From Nitrospirillum amazonense (GTDB lineage Bacteria; Pseudomonadota; Alphaproteobacteria; Azospirillales; Azospirillaceae): a stretch of 64,000 bases of DNA. Positions 43,043 through 51,578 of this stretch are shown in pieces; position 1 is the stretch's first letter, and each line of letters opens with the position of its first letter. The position numbers were made by a program, and so were the translations under genes. The stretch is taken from contig NZ_VITV01000010.1 in assembly GCF_007828035.1 (NCBI RefSeq), positions 1 to 64,000 of the forward strand, given 5' to 3'. The notes beneath the pieces were generated by a model, which worked only from the letters and a program-made list of their open reading frames with translations, did not search any database and was not told the DNA's origin.

Positions 43043-44806
43043 TCACAGCCGTGGGTGCCAATACTCCACCGGCGCCGACGCGAAGGTGCGCGCATCCACC
43101 GCACCGTCAATGCGCTTGTTCGCCAACGTGATCACCGTGCCGAACCACAGCGGCAACGCCGGCAAATCATCCGCATAAGCCTTTTGAACCTCCGTCAGCG
43201 CGTCGCGCCGGGGATCAACGGCACAGCCCGCCTGGGTCAAATGATCCAGGGCGTCATCCAGCGTCTTGATCCGCACGGCGAAATAGTTATTCCCCCGCTT
43301 GCCGTTGGCGGCGTTCGGGATCATCGTCGAATGGAACCAGAATCTGGCGGCTTCCAACCCCCCTTCCAAAGACTGGGAGAAACCGACAAGTCCGGAATAC
43401 CGCTGGGTCGTATCCACGGCATCGCCAGACAGGGCGGCGTCTTCCACCAGGTCGACTTGCGCGCCAACGGCCTGCCAAGCCTCCGCGAGGCGCGGCGCCA
43501 ATTGGGGCCAGGGATGGTTTCCCCTATATCGCAGCTCAAACCGTAGAGGCACGCCGGATATGTTATGGCGCATGCCGTCACGCCCCCTGACCCAACCAGC
43601 GACGTCGAGCAATTGGTTGGCCTTGGTGAGATTGAACGGATACCGGCTCACCGGAGCATATCCGGGCATGAAGGGACTTAACAGGCTTTGAGCGACGGTC
43701 CCCTTCCCCTCCAAAACCGAACTCACCAGGGCGTCGCGGTTCAGGCTGAATAACAAGGCCTTCCGGACCCGTAAGTCGGAAAGGATGGGGTTAGTGAAAT
43801 TCACCTTCAGGTGGACCAGGAAATCGGACGGCGCGTAAAAAGCGTTGTAGGCATTGGCCAGATCCCGGGCCAGCCGGCTGCCGACATCAAAGGTAAGGGT
43901 AGTGAAAACATCCACCTTTCCAGCGCGGACGGCGGTTTCAAGGGCGGCCTGGTTGGCCGGAACCAGAAGGTCAACTTTTCCATAGGCGGGCTTTTGCCCC
44001 GGCCAGTAAATATTCTCCTCGAGATGCAAGGTTGTGCCGTCGGCGGCCACCACCCGATACGGACCACTATAAAGACCCGGGGTGCCTGGCTTCGTACGGT
44101 AAAGCGAGTTTGAGAAGTATTCCGCTGGGTTGGATTGCCAAATCGGCTTTTCCAAATGAGCCGGGAGCAATGGCGGCACTGAGAGCTGGTCGCTACAGGC
44201 GGAGCCCGTGTAAACGACGTCGAACCGCCGCTCATCGATCACCTGAATTGACTTCACGTTGATGATGCGCTGGTCAGAGTCCGCCAGGCCGCGGCCGGTG
44301 CTTGTTAAGACGTCCCAGGTAAATGCGACGTCAGCCGTCGTCATGGCGACACCGTCAGCCCATCGCACATCCGGGCGCATGATGTAGCGCGCGATCGTGA
44401 TCCAGGTTCCATTCGAATCGCGCACCGTCCGCAAGGAACCATCGGCCACGGAGGGAACCGAGACGCAATAAACGCACGTCAGTCCACCCGGGCCGGCTTC
44501 CAGAAGTGGCCGGTTGACGAAGCGCTTCGCCATGACGTGGCCGAACTCGTCGCCTTGAAGCGGATGCAGGTCGACCGGCCAGCTGCCGATGACGGCGGTC
44601 GACACCACAGACTCCGCCTTGCCCGCCGCACGTGCTTGGTCGGACCATGCGGCCGAAGCCCCGATTGCCAAACAGACGATGACAAGGCCGGCGAACGCGT
44701 GGCGCGGCCACACTCGGGAAAAGCCGATATCAAACAACGAAGCGCCCCTGGTCTGCGGATAGGCGGAAGCCGAGGCACTATCATCCAACTCTCCACCCGA
44801 TTGCAA
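43043..44806 (-). CDS. Orphan periplasmic peptide-binding protein (SBP family 5)
   Basis: About 587 residues from a TTG; the start is uncertain because no good ribosome site is visible. A hydrophobic export signal (AFAGLVIVCLAIGASAAW, cleavage near ARAAG) precedes an OppA/DppA-type solute-binding fold: VRWADGVAMTTADVAFTWDV, YSGPYRVVAADG, FTNPILSDLRVRKALLFSLN and the C-terminal AYADDLPALPLWF are standard. No ABC permease or ATPase gene accompanies it. It lies between the borosin (divergent) and the sensor kinase (codirectional), so capture or sensing of peptides is possible. Confidence 0.85.
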   Translation of the reverse strand: MQSGGELDDSASASAYPQTRGASLFDIGFSRVWPRHAFAGLVIVCLAIGASAAWSDQARAAGKAESVVSTAVIGSWPVDLHPLQGDEFGHVMAKRFVNRPLLEAGPGGLTCVYCVSVPSVADGSLRTVRDSNGTWITIARYIMRPDVRWADGVAMTTADVAFTWDVLTSTGRGLADSDQRIINVKSIQVIDERRFDVVYTGSACSDQLSVPPLLPAHLEKPIWQSNPAEYFSNSLYRTKPGTPGLYSGPYRVVAADGTTLHLEENIYWPGQKPAYGKVDLLVPANQAALETAVRAGKVDVFTTLTFDVGSRLARDLANAYNAFYAPSDFLVHLKVNFTNPILSDLRVRKALLFSLNRDALVSSVLEGKGTVAQSLLSPFMPGYAPVSRYPFNLTKANQLLDVAGWVRGRDGMRHNISGVPLRFELRYRGNHPWPQLAPRLAEAWQAVGAQVDLVEDAALSGDAVDTTQRYSGLVGFSQSLEGGLEAARFWFHSTMIPNAANGKRGNNYFAVRIKTLDDALDHLTQAGCAVDPRRDALTEVQKAYADDLPALPLWFGTVITLANKRIDGAVDARTFASAPVEYWHPRL

Positions 44807-44974
44807 AGGTCCATTAACGCACCATTGACATGGACCCTCTCGCCCCGCTGCGCCTGTCCTCGCACCCTCGGGGCGAAGGGGGATTCTGCCCGGATGCCAT
44901 ATTCCATCTACCCGTTCTGATTGTAGACTGGTAGCTTATCTGCCCAACTACAAACTCAACCGATGGGGGTAGTG

Positions 44975-46405
44975 ATGCCGGACACCAGAATTGCGGATAC
45001 CCAAGCGATCCTGACTGAAACCAAAGCGAAACAATCCAGCGGCAGCCTGGCCATTGTGGGCACGGGCATCCAGGCGCTGGGCCACCTGACCCGTGAAGCC
45101 GAGGGCCACATCCGCCACGCCGACGTCGTGTTCCACTGCATCCGCGATCCGCTGATGCTGGCCGACCTGCACGCCCTCAACCCCAACGTCATCGACCTCA
45201 CCACGCTGTACGGCGCGGACAAGCGCCGCAGCCTGACCTATGTGCAGATGGCCGAGGTGATGGTGGCCGAGGTGCGGTCCGGCCGCCGCGTGACGGGCGT
45301 GTTCTACGGCCACCCCGGCTTCTACGTCGCCCCCGCCCGCCTGGCCCTGACCACCGCCAAGGCCGAGGGTTATGACACCTGCCTGCTGCCGGGCGTGTCG
45401 TCGCTGGACTACCTGTTCGCCGACCTGCGCGTGGACCCCAGCCAGTCCGGTTACCAAGCCATGGAGGCCACCGACTTCCTGCTGCGCAACCGGCCGCTGG
45501 TGACCAGCGGGCACGTCGTGCTGATGCAGGTGGGCCCGGTGGGCGACCTGTTCCGCCCGGTGACCGACAACCTGGAGCGCCGCGCCATCCTGTTCGAGCG
45601 CCTGATCGAGATCTATGGCGAGAACCATCCCTGCGTGGACTATGTCGGCGCCACCCGCCCAGGGCAGAAGCCCGTGCTGCGCCGCCTGAAGCTGGGCGCG
45701 TACCGCGACCCCGCCAACCTGAAGCGGCTGAGCAAGGCCAGCACCCTGTACATCCCGCCCAAGGACAGCCTGGACAACGACATGGCCATGGCGGAGCGGC
45801 TGGGCATCAGCGCCATGGTGGGCAAGCCCCTACCCGTGCCGGCGGCGGAATCCGCCCCCATCACGCTGGTGCCATCCACCCCGCCCGCCATGTCCCAGGC
45901 CTACTTCCAGGCCATGCAGCAGATCGCCCTGGACCCCGACGCGGCCCAGTCCTTCCGTGCCGATCCGGTGCGCTATGTCACCAGCTTCGGCGCGCTGAAC
46001 GCCGATGAGCAGCGCTGGCTGGCCGCCTTCGCCAAGCCGGCAACGCCGGTGAAGGTCGTCGCCGCCGTCGAAGAGGTTCAGGACCAAAACGTTTCGACCG
46101 AGGATGTCCAGGATCAGAACGTCTCCACGGAAGACGTCCAGGACCAGAACGTCTCCACCGAGGACGTCCAGGATCAGAATGTCTCTACGGAAGACGTGCA
46201 GGACCAGAATGTCTCCACCGAAGACGTCCAGGATCAGAACGTCTCCACCGAGGACGTCCAGGACCAGAATGTCTCCGTCGAGGACGTGCAGGACCAGAAC
46301 GTCTCCACCGAAGATGTCCAAGACCAGAACGTCTCCGTCGAGGACGTTCAGGATCAGAACGTTTCGGTCGAAGACGTGCAGGACCAAAACGTCTCTGCAG
46401 AATAA
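44975..46405 (+). CDS. Fused borosin: peptide-backbone N-methyltransferase with own core repeats
   Basis: 476 residues from ATG 44975 (GGGGG five bases upstream; ATG 44963 is possible). Residues about 24-290 are a tetrapyrrole-methylase-fold SAM enzyme that I recognise as OphMA-like: SLAIVGTGIQALGHLT, VTGVFYGHPGFYVAP, LLPGVSSLDYLFADL, STLYIPPK. OphMA Arg72, Tyr76 and Tyr66 correspond to Arg85, Tyr89 and Tyr79 here; Tyr63 is Thr. Residues about 305-357 match the clasp (MSQAYFQAMQQIALDPDA ... LNADEQRWLAAF). The remaining 109 residues are eleven decapeptide repeats in the place of the borosin core. The family methylates backbone amides of its own C-terminus. No protease or exporter was seen next to it. 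Confidence 0.9.
   Translation: MPDTRIADTQAILTETKAKQSSGSLAIVGTGIQALGHLTREAEGHIRHADVVFHCIRDPLMLADLHALNPNVIDLTTLYGADKRRSLTYVQMAEVMVAEVRSGRRVTGVFYGHPGFYVAPARLALTTAKAEGYDTCLLPGVSSLDYLFADLRVDPSQSGYQAMEATDFLLRNRPLVTSGHVVLMQVGPVGDLFRPVTDNLERRAILFERLIEIYGENHPCVDYVGATRPGQKPVLRRLKLGAYRDPANLKRLSKASTLYIPPKDSLDNDMAMAERLGISAMVGKPLPVPAAESAPITLVPSTPPAMSQAYFQAMQQIALDPDAAQSFRADPVRYVTSFGALNADEQRWLAAFAKPATPVKVVAAVEEVQDQNVSTEDVQDQNVSTEDVQDQNVSTEDVQDQNVSTEDVQDQNVSTEDVQDQNVSTEDVQDQNVSVEDVQDQNVSTEDVQDQNVSVEDVQDQNVSVEDVQDQNVSAE
46076..46402 (+). repeat. Eleven 30-bp repeats encoding VQDQNVS(T/V/A)ED
   Basis: Eleven in-frame units run to the stop codon; the last lacks the final Asp. Residue 8 is Thr in units 1-6 and 8, Val in 7, 9 and 10, Ala in 11; all other residues are invariant. 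Codons vary widely at synonymous positions (GAC/GAT, CAG/CAA, AAC/AAT, TCC/TCT/TCG, GTC/GTG/GTT). Confidence 0.95.
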
Positions 46406-46423
46406 AAGCAGGTGAAATTACTG

Positions 46424-46490
46424 CGGGGTCTTGGCAGAAAGTCCGGGTACGCCATCGTATATCCGGCCTGGCTTGCCAAGGCCCCGTTTT
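46424..46490 (+). terminator. Terminator after the borosin gene
   Basis: 13-bp stem CGGGGTCTTGGCA / TGCCAAGGCCCCG (one G-U pair) with a 37-base loop, followed by TTTT. It separates the borosin gene from the propeller kinase gene. Confidence 0.65.
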
Positions 46491-46556
46491 ACCGGGAGGC
46501 ACATATCGCGACAGACTGATCGGTCATTACCCTGACGCCGCCGTTTGACGTATAAG

Positions 46557-49500
46557 ATGAGCCTCATGCTGAATTTCGTTCAGGAAATTGGAAGATCGCT
46601 CAATAAAATCGGGCGGGCTGGCGTACTGATCGCCGTCTGTTTACCAATTCTCACGGCCGCACCGGCGCGTGCCACCGAGATGTGGCGTAATTCGGTCATC
46701 GATCTGTTCACCCGGTACAACGAAGACAAAGGCAAAAGCATCGAATACATCACGGCCATTCAGCAGGACCGTGAGGGCTTTCTGTGGGTGGGCACTGCCG
46801 GCGACCTGGCGCGCTTCGACGGCTATCGTTTCAAATCCTATGGCGGTGGGGCCACCGGGCCCTATGGCCTGCCCGACAGCAACATCCGCACCCTGCACAC
46901 CGACGTCCAAGGGCGGTTGTGGGTGGGCACCAGCGCCGCCGGCCTGGTGCGCTACGACGCCGCCACCGACCGGTTCGTGCGCGTGCCGCTGGATACGATG
47001 AGCCATATCGACGTCCGCAGCATCGAGGATGACGGGGCCGGCGGCCTGTGGGTGGGAACCGAGGGCGGGCTTGACCACCTGGCCGCCAACCAGGAACCGG
47101 CCACGCACCTGCACGGCGCCGACAATCCGGCGGGCGGCGTGGTGGGCGACAAGATCCAGGCGCTGAAGCGCGACCATCTGGGATATCTGTGGGTGGGAAC
47201 GGCCAACGGCCTGGCCTATCTGCCGCCGGGGCAGACGGAATTTCGCAGCCTAACCCTGCCGCGGTCCGCGGCCATGGATGGCGTCACCACCCTGTACGAA
47301 GACGGCCATGGCCGCCTATGGCTGGGCACCAGCCGCCACGGCGTGCTGCTGCTGCAGCTGGATAATACGGGCGTGCCGCAGTTCCAGGCCGTGCCGGCAT
47401 CCTTCGCGGGCGTGGCCGGCGACTGGGTCAAGGCCATCCTTGAGGTGCAGCCCGACGTCTTCTGGATCGGCACCATGGGCGACGGGCTGCTGGAGGTGGA
47501 CCTGGCCAGCGGCGCCGCCAAGACCATCAAACGCAACCGCACGGTTCCGGACAGCCTGCTGAACGACAACATCCTGTCGCTGTACAAGGACAAGGCGGGC
47601 CTGGTCTGGGTGGGAACCTATCCCGGCCTGTGCCGCTTCGATCCCTCCGCGCAAGCTTTCCGCTTCCTCACCCCCATCTCCTCCAACCCCCAGACGGAAG
47701 ACCGCAGCGCCCATTCGCTGATGGTCACCCCGGATGGCAAGCTGTGGCTGGGTCGCGGCCGGGGCGGCGTGGATGTCCTAGACGCTTCGGGGCAGCTGGT
47801 TTCCCACCTGGCCTCCGACCCCGGCAATCCCGAACACGCCCTGCCGGCGAAGGTGGCCCGATCCTTCGCGGTTCAGCAGAACGGTACGGTGTGGATCGGC
47901 ACCCGCGACGGCCTGTACCGCACCGACCTCAGCGCCGGGGCCGTGCATCTGACCCGGGTGCCGGGGCTGGATGCCGCCCTGAACATCTCCAGCCTGCAAT
48001 GGGATGGGACACACCTCTGGATCGGCGATTCCAACGTCGGCGTCTGGGCCTACAATCCCGCTACGGGAAGCGCGCACCCGCTGGGCCAGGGTACCGGCGG
48101 CCTGCAGGATCAGCGCATCACGGTGCTGCAACTGGCGGATGACCACGGCCTGTGGATTGGCACTTACAGCGGCCTGTACCTGGCCGGCATCGACAGCGGC
48201 ACGGTTCAGAAGATCGACCTGGACAGCGGCAACCCCACCACCTTGACCAGCCACAACATCGCGTCGCTGGCCACCGACCGCCAGGGCCGGCTATGGGCCA
48301 CCATCTACGGCCAGGGTGTCGCCATGATCGGCAAGCCGGATGCCAAGGGCCGGCGGCCGGTGAAGTTCCTGGCCAGCGATGTGGAGCCTTTGCTGGCCAC
48401 CGCCAACGCCGTGGCACAGGACGAGGACGGCTTCATCTGGGTGTCCACCGATACCGGGGTCGTACGCATCGATCCCATCACCATGGCCATCCGCCCCTTC
48501 CAGCGGTCGGACGGCGTGTGGCTGACCACCCACTGGTCCACGTCCGTCGCCAAGGGCCCCAACGGTGAAATCCTGTTCGGGGCGGAGGACGGCGTCACCC
48601 TTATCCACCCGCGCCTGCTGGCCGACTGGACCTTTGTGCCGCCGGTGGTGGTGACCCAGGCCTATATCGGCCGGCGGCAGATTCCGGGGTCGCAGGTGGC
48701 CCACACCACCACGCCCCTGACCATCCATCCCGACGACCACGGCTTCCGCCTGGAGGTCGCCTCGCTGGATTTCTCCGCTCCGGAACGCAACCGCTACGCC
48801 TACAAGCTGGAAGGGCTGGACCGGGACTGGCTGGAGATCGACGGCAACTGGCGGCAGATCGCCTACACCAACCTGCCGCCCGGCAATTACACCCTGCGCG
48901 TGCGGGGCAGCAACCGCAGCGGCCAATGGTCGACGGCGGAGCTGACGGTGCCGCTGGCCGTCTTGCCCGCCTGGTACCAGACTTGGTGGGCGCAAATGCT
49001 GGGCATCGTCGCCCTGGCCGGGGCCGTCGGCCTGCTGGTGCGGGGCCGCACCGCCATTCTGCGCCGCCGCCAGCAGGAGCTGGAGGCCGTGGTCGCGCAG
49101 CGCACGGTGGAACTGACGGAAGCCAACGCCGCCCTGACCCAGTCCGCCGCCATCCTGCGCCGCCTGGGTGACGCCGGGCAGGACATCACCGCCACCCTGA
49201 TCCTGGACGCGGTGCTGAGCACGCTGAAGCGCTATGTGGGTGAGCTGCTGACCGGCCACCGCCTGGTGCTGTACCGACTGCAGGGGTCGTACCTGGAACC
49301 CGCCACCGCCGACGGCAGCGCCGTCGAGCCGGTCTACCTGGAGGATCCACTGTCCCTGCCCGCCCGCGCGGCGCAAAGCCGGCAGGAACTGACGGAGACG
49401 GTGGAAGACGGCGTGGCGCTGGCCTATCCGCTGGTGGTGGAAAACCGGGTGCTGGGCGTGCTGGTGGTGGTCGCCGACCATGCCTATGGCGACCGGGAAC

Positions 49501-50426
49501 AGATGATCTTCCGCACGCTGTGCGCCTATAGCGCCATCGCCCTGGAAAACGCGGAATCCTACCGCCGTGCCGAAACCGCCTGGATGGAAACGGCCCAGGC
49601 GCTGGCAGATCTGCGCACCACCCAGTCCAAGCTGATCCAGCAGGAAAAGATGGCCTCGCTGGGCCGCCTGGTGGCCGGCGTGGCGCATGAGGTCAACACG
49701 CCCCTGGGCGTGGTGCTGACCGCCGCCGGCAGCCTGCGCGGCAGCCTGGAGGACGTGCGCGACAACATCGCCCAGGGCAAGCTGACCCGCAACGCCCTGG
49801 AAACCGGGCTGGAGGAATGGTCCGACCTGGCCGACCTGGTGGAACGCAACACCAAGCGCACGGCGGCCCTGGTGAAGAGCTTCACCGCCATCGCGGCGGA
49901 GGACGGCGAAAGCAAGGTGACGGAGGTCGACCTGTCCACCCTGCTTCCCGATGTGGCCAATGTGGCGCGGACAGCCCTGGCCCAAGGCGCCATAGAGCTG
50001 ACGGTGGACGTGCCCTATGGCCTGGTCGTGCCCACGGTGCCGGAATCGCTGGTCAACGCCCTGACGCACATCCTGGCCAACACCGCCGACCATGCCTTCG
50101 ACCCGGGCGCCCACGGCCATGTGACGGTCACGGCCTCGGCCGAGGGCGGTGTGGTGCTGATTTCCGTGACCGACAACGGGCGGGGCATTTCCGCCGAGGT
50201 ACTGCCCCACATCCTGGACCCGTTCTTCACCACCGCCCGGGGTCGCGGCCATCCCGGCCTGGGCCTGCACGTGGCCTACAACCACGTGACCCAGCGGCTG
50301 AAGGGCAACCTGACGGTCGACAGCGTGCTGGGACAGGGCACCACCGTGACATTGGTCATCCCGTCGATGATCGGCGCCAGCCTGAGCGCCACCGCGGCCG
50401 ACCGGCTGCGCGCCTTTCGTGCCTGA
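46557..50426 (+). CDS. Giant two-component sensor kinase with propeller repeats
   Basis: About 1289 residues from ATG 46557 (TTG 46545 and ATG 46566 are alternatives). Signal or anchor helix, then a periplasmic region with many two-component propeller repeats (GFLWVGTAGDLARFDGY, GRLWVGTSAAGLVRYD, GGLWVGTEGGLDHL and others), forming probably two seven-bladed propellers. A Y_Y_Y domain follows (YAYKLEGLDRDWLEIDGNWR ... NYTLRVRGSN), a membrane helix near residues 815-835, a GAF domain, HisKA with His1044 (GVAHEVNTPLG) and HATPase_c. No AraC or receiver domain is attached, unlike the HTCS proteins of Bacteroidetes. The kinase half is a sibling of the 40.7-42.8 kb kinase. Confidence 0.9.
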   Translation: MSLMLNFVQEIGRSLNKIGRAGVLIAVCLPILTAAPARATEMWRNSVIDLFTRYNEDKGKSIEYITAIQQDREGFLWVGTAGDLARFDGYRFKSYGGGATGPYGLPDSNIRTLHTDVQGRLWVGTSAAGLVRYDAATDRFVRVPLDTMSHIDVRSIEDDGAGGLWVGTEGGLDHLAANQEPATHLHGADNPAGGVVGDKIQALKRDHLGYLWVGTANGLAYLPPGQTEFRSLTLPRSAAMDGVTTLYEDGHGRLWLGTSRHGVLLLQLDNTGVPQFQAVPASFAGVAGDWVKAILEVQPDVFWIGTMGDGLLEVDLASGAAKTIKRNRTVPDSLLNDNILSLYKDKAGLVWVGTYPGLCRFDPSAQAFRFLTPISSNPQTEDRSAHSLMVTPDGKLWLGRGRGGVDVLDASGQLVSHLASDPGNPEHALPAKVARSFAVQQNGTVWIGTRDGLYRTDLSAGAVHLTRVPGLDAALNISSLQWDGTHLWIGDSNVGVWAYNPATGSAHPLGQGTGGLQDQRITVLQLADDHGLWIGTYSGLYLAGIDSGTVQKIDLDSGNPTTLTSHNIASLATDRQGRLWATIYGQGVAMIGKPDAKGRRPVKFLASDVEPLLATANAVAQDEDGFIWVSTDTGVVRIDPITMAIRPFQRSDGVWLTTHWSTSVAKGPNGEILFGAEDGVTLIHPRLLADWTFVPPVVVTQAYIGRRQIPGSQVAHTTTPLTIHPDDHGFRLEVASLDFSAPERNRYAYKLEGLDRDWLEIDGNWRQIAYTNLPPGNYTLRVRGSNRSGQWSTAELTVPLAVLPAWYQTWWAQMLGIVALAGAVGLLVRGRTAILRRRQQELEAVVAQRTVELTEANAALTQSAAILRRLGDAGQDITATLILDAVLSTLKRYVGELLTGHRLVLYRLQGSYLEPATADGSAVEPVYLEDPLSLPARAAQSRQELTETVEDGVALAYPLVVENRVLGVLVVVADHAYGDREQMIFRTLCAYSAIALENAESYRRAETAWMETAQALADLRTTQSKLIQQEKMASLGRLVAGVAHEVNTPLGVVLTAAGSLRGSLEDVRDNIAQGKLTRNALETGLEEWSDLADLVERNTKRTAALVKSFTAIAAEDGESKVTEVDLSTLLPDVANVARTALAQGAIELTVDVPYGLVVPTVPESLVNALTHILANTADHAFDPGAHGHVTVTASAEGGVVLISVTDNGRGISAEVLPHILDPFFTTARGRGHPGLGLHVAYNHVTQRLKGNLTVDSVLGQGTTVTLVIPSMIGASLSATAADRLRAFRA

Positions 50427-50472
50427 TCCCTGACACCCGGATTCCGCGTCCGCCACCGTCCCGGCGGCCTTC

Positions 50473-50490
50473 ATTTGCGACGTCGCAAAT
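50473..50490. other. Probable parS site 1
   Basis: Perfect palindrome ATTTGCGACGTCGCAAAT. The 14-base core TTGCGACGTCGCAA is repeated at 55.5 and 57.4 kb beside parAB. Confidence 0.75.
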
Positions 50491-50529
50491 GCGGACGCCC
50501 GCCGCGTGCGGTCTATTGCGCTCATAATA

Positions 50530-50552
50530 GTTATTCTATATAAGTTAATAAC
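50530..50552. promoter_or_regulatory. AT-rich inverted repeat upstream of hydratase-lyase gene
   Basis: Arms GTTATT and AATAAC separated by 11 bases, 53 bases before the ATG. A candidate site for the MarR-type regulator at 53.3 kb, by analogy with hydroxycinnamate regulons. Confidence 0.45.
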
Positions 50553-50604
50553 CGGCCGCGAACCGGCCCTTTAAAGAAATGCAGTTGAGGAGGCCCTGAG
50601 GCCC

Positions 50605-51447
50605 ATGCCCCAGTCCAAATATGCGGATCGTTGGAAGACCGTCCTAGTCGATGTCGTGGACGGTATCGCCTGGGTCACCCTCAACCGGCCGGACAAGCGC
50701 AACGCCATGAGCCCGACCCTGAACCGGGACATGGTCGATGTGCTGGAAACGCTGGAACTGGATGCGGACGCCCAGGTGGTGGTCCTGACCGGCGCCGGCG
50801 ACGCCTGGACGGCGGGCATGGACCTGAAGGAATATTTTCGCGAGACCGACGCCGGCCCGGAAATCCTGCAGGAAAAGGTGCGCCGCGACGCGTCCACCTG
50901 GCAATGGCGGCTGTTGCGCTTCTATGCCAAGCCCACCATCGCCATGGTCAACGGTTGGTGCTTCGGCGGCGCCTTCTCTCCCTTGGTGGCTTGTGATCTG
51001 GCCATCTGCGCCGATGAGGCGGTGTTCGGTCTGTCGGAGATCAACTGGGGCATCCCACCGGGCAACCTGGTCAGCAAGGCCCTGGCCGACACCATTGGCC
51101 ACCGCGCCGCCCTGCACCTGATCATGACGGGCGAGACGTTCACCGGCCAGGAGGCCGCCCGGATGGGCCTGGTGAACAAGAGCGTGCCGCGCGACCAGTT
51201 GCGGGAAGAGGTCACCAAGCTGGCCCGGGTCCTGTTGGCCAAGAACCCGGTGGTGCTGCGCGCCGCCAAGAACGGCTTCAAGCGCTGCCGCGAACTGACG
51301 TGGGAGCAGAATGAGGACTACCTGTACGCCAAGCTGGACCAGGCCCAGCTGCGCGACCCGGAAAAGGGCCGGGAGCAGGGCCTGAAGCAATTCCTGGACG
51401 ACAAGAGCATCAAGCCCGGTCTGCAGACCTACAAGCGCGGCTCTTGA
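50605..51447 (+). CDS. ech: Hydroxycinnamoyl-CoA hydratase-lyase (feruloyl-CoA to vanillin)
   Basis: 280 residues, crotonase fold. The sequence follows the known hydratase-lyases almost throughout: LNRPDKRNAMSPTLNRDMVD, AWTAGMDLKEYFRETDAGPE, MVNGWCFGGAFSPLVACDL, GLSEINWGIPPGNLVSKA and KQFLDDKSIKPGLQ. Ser125 and Glu145 fall at the positions of the family's catalytic Ser123 and Glu143. The enzyme adds water to feruloyl- or coumaroyl-CoA and cleaves to the benzaldehyde and acetyl-CoA. The dehydrogenase encoded next would oxidise the aldehyde. The CoA ligase is not in the window. Confidence 0.95.
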   Translation: MPQSKYADRWKTVLVDVVDGIAWVTLNRPDKRNAMSPTLNRDMVDVLETLELDADAQVVVLTGAGDAWTAGMDLKEYFRETDAGPEILQEKVRRDASTWQWRLLRFYAKPTIAMVNGWCFGGAFSPLVACDLAICADEAVFGLSEINWGIPPGNLVSKALADTIGHRAALHLIMTGETFTGQEAARMGLVNKSVPRDQLREEVTKLARVLLAKNPVVLRAAKNGFKRCRELTWEQNEDYLYAKLDQAQLRDPEKGREQGLKQFLDDKSIKPGLQTYKRGS

Positions 51448-51465
51448 GAGGCGGGGGCTTAAACG

Positions 51466-51530
51466 CCCCCAGGCGGTAAGGATAAGCGCCGCCGCCCAGT
51501 TCCCGGGACGCTATCCTTACGTCTTGGGGG
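51466..51530. repeat. Inverted pair of iteron-like elements between ech and vdh
   Basis: CCCCCAGGCGGTAAGGATA (51466-51484) and CTATCCTTACGTCTTGGGGG (51511-51530) face each other across about 26 bases. Both match the origin iteron consensus. Confidence 0.75.
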
Positions 51531-51578
51531 ACAGCGCTGGCGGCCTGTGACAACGATAAAACCCCAGGGAGGGTCCCG

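Noticed and set aside
44963-44974. ATG at 44963 as the borosin start
   Set aside because: No ribosome site precedes it, whereas ATG 44975 has a G-run five bases upstream; the difference is four residues and does not affect the call.
46076-46402. CRISPR array
   Set aside because: Units abut without unique spacers, stay in frame with the protein and vary at codon third positions.
45830-46415. Long open frames on the opposite strand and in another plus frame across the borosin tail
   Set aside because: They are produced by the 30-bp repeat itself; their sequences are periodic, have no ribosome site and contradict the well-supported borosin frame.
48291-50525. 744-residue minus-strand open frame opposite the propeller kinase
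   Set aside because: Composition typical of an antisense frame (Gln, Gly, His, Val) and conflicts with a well-supported gene.
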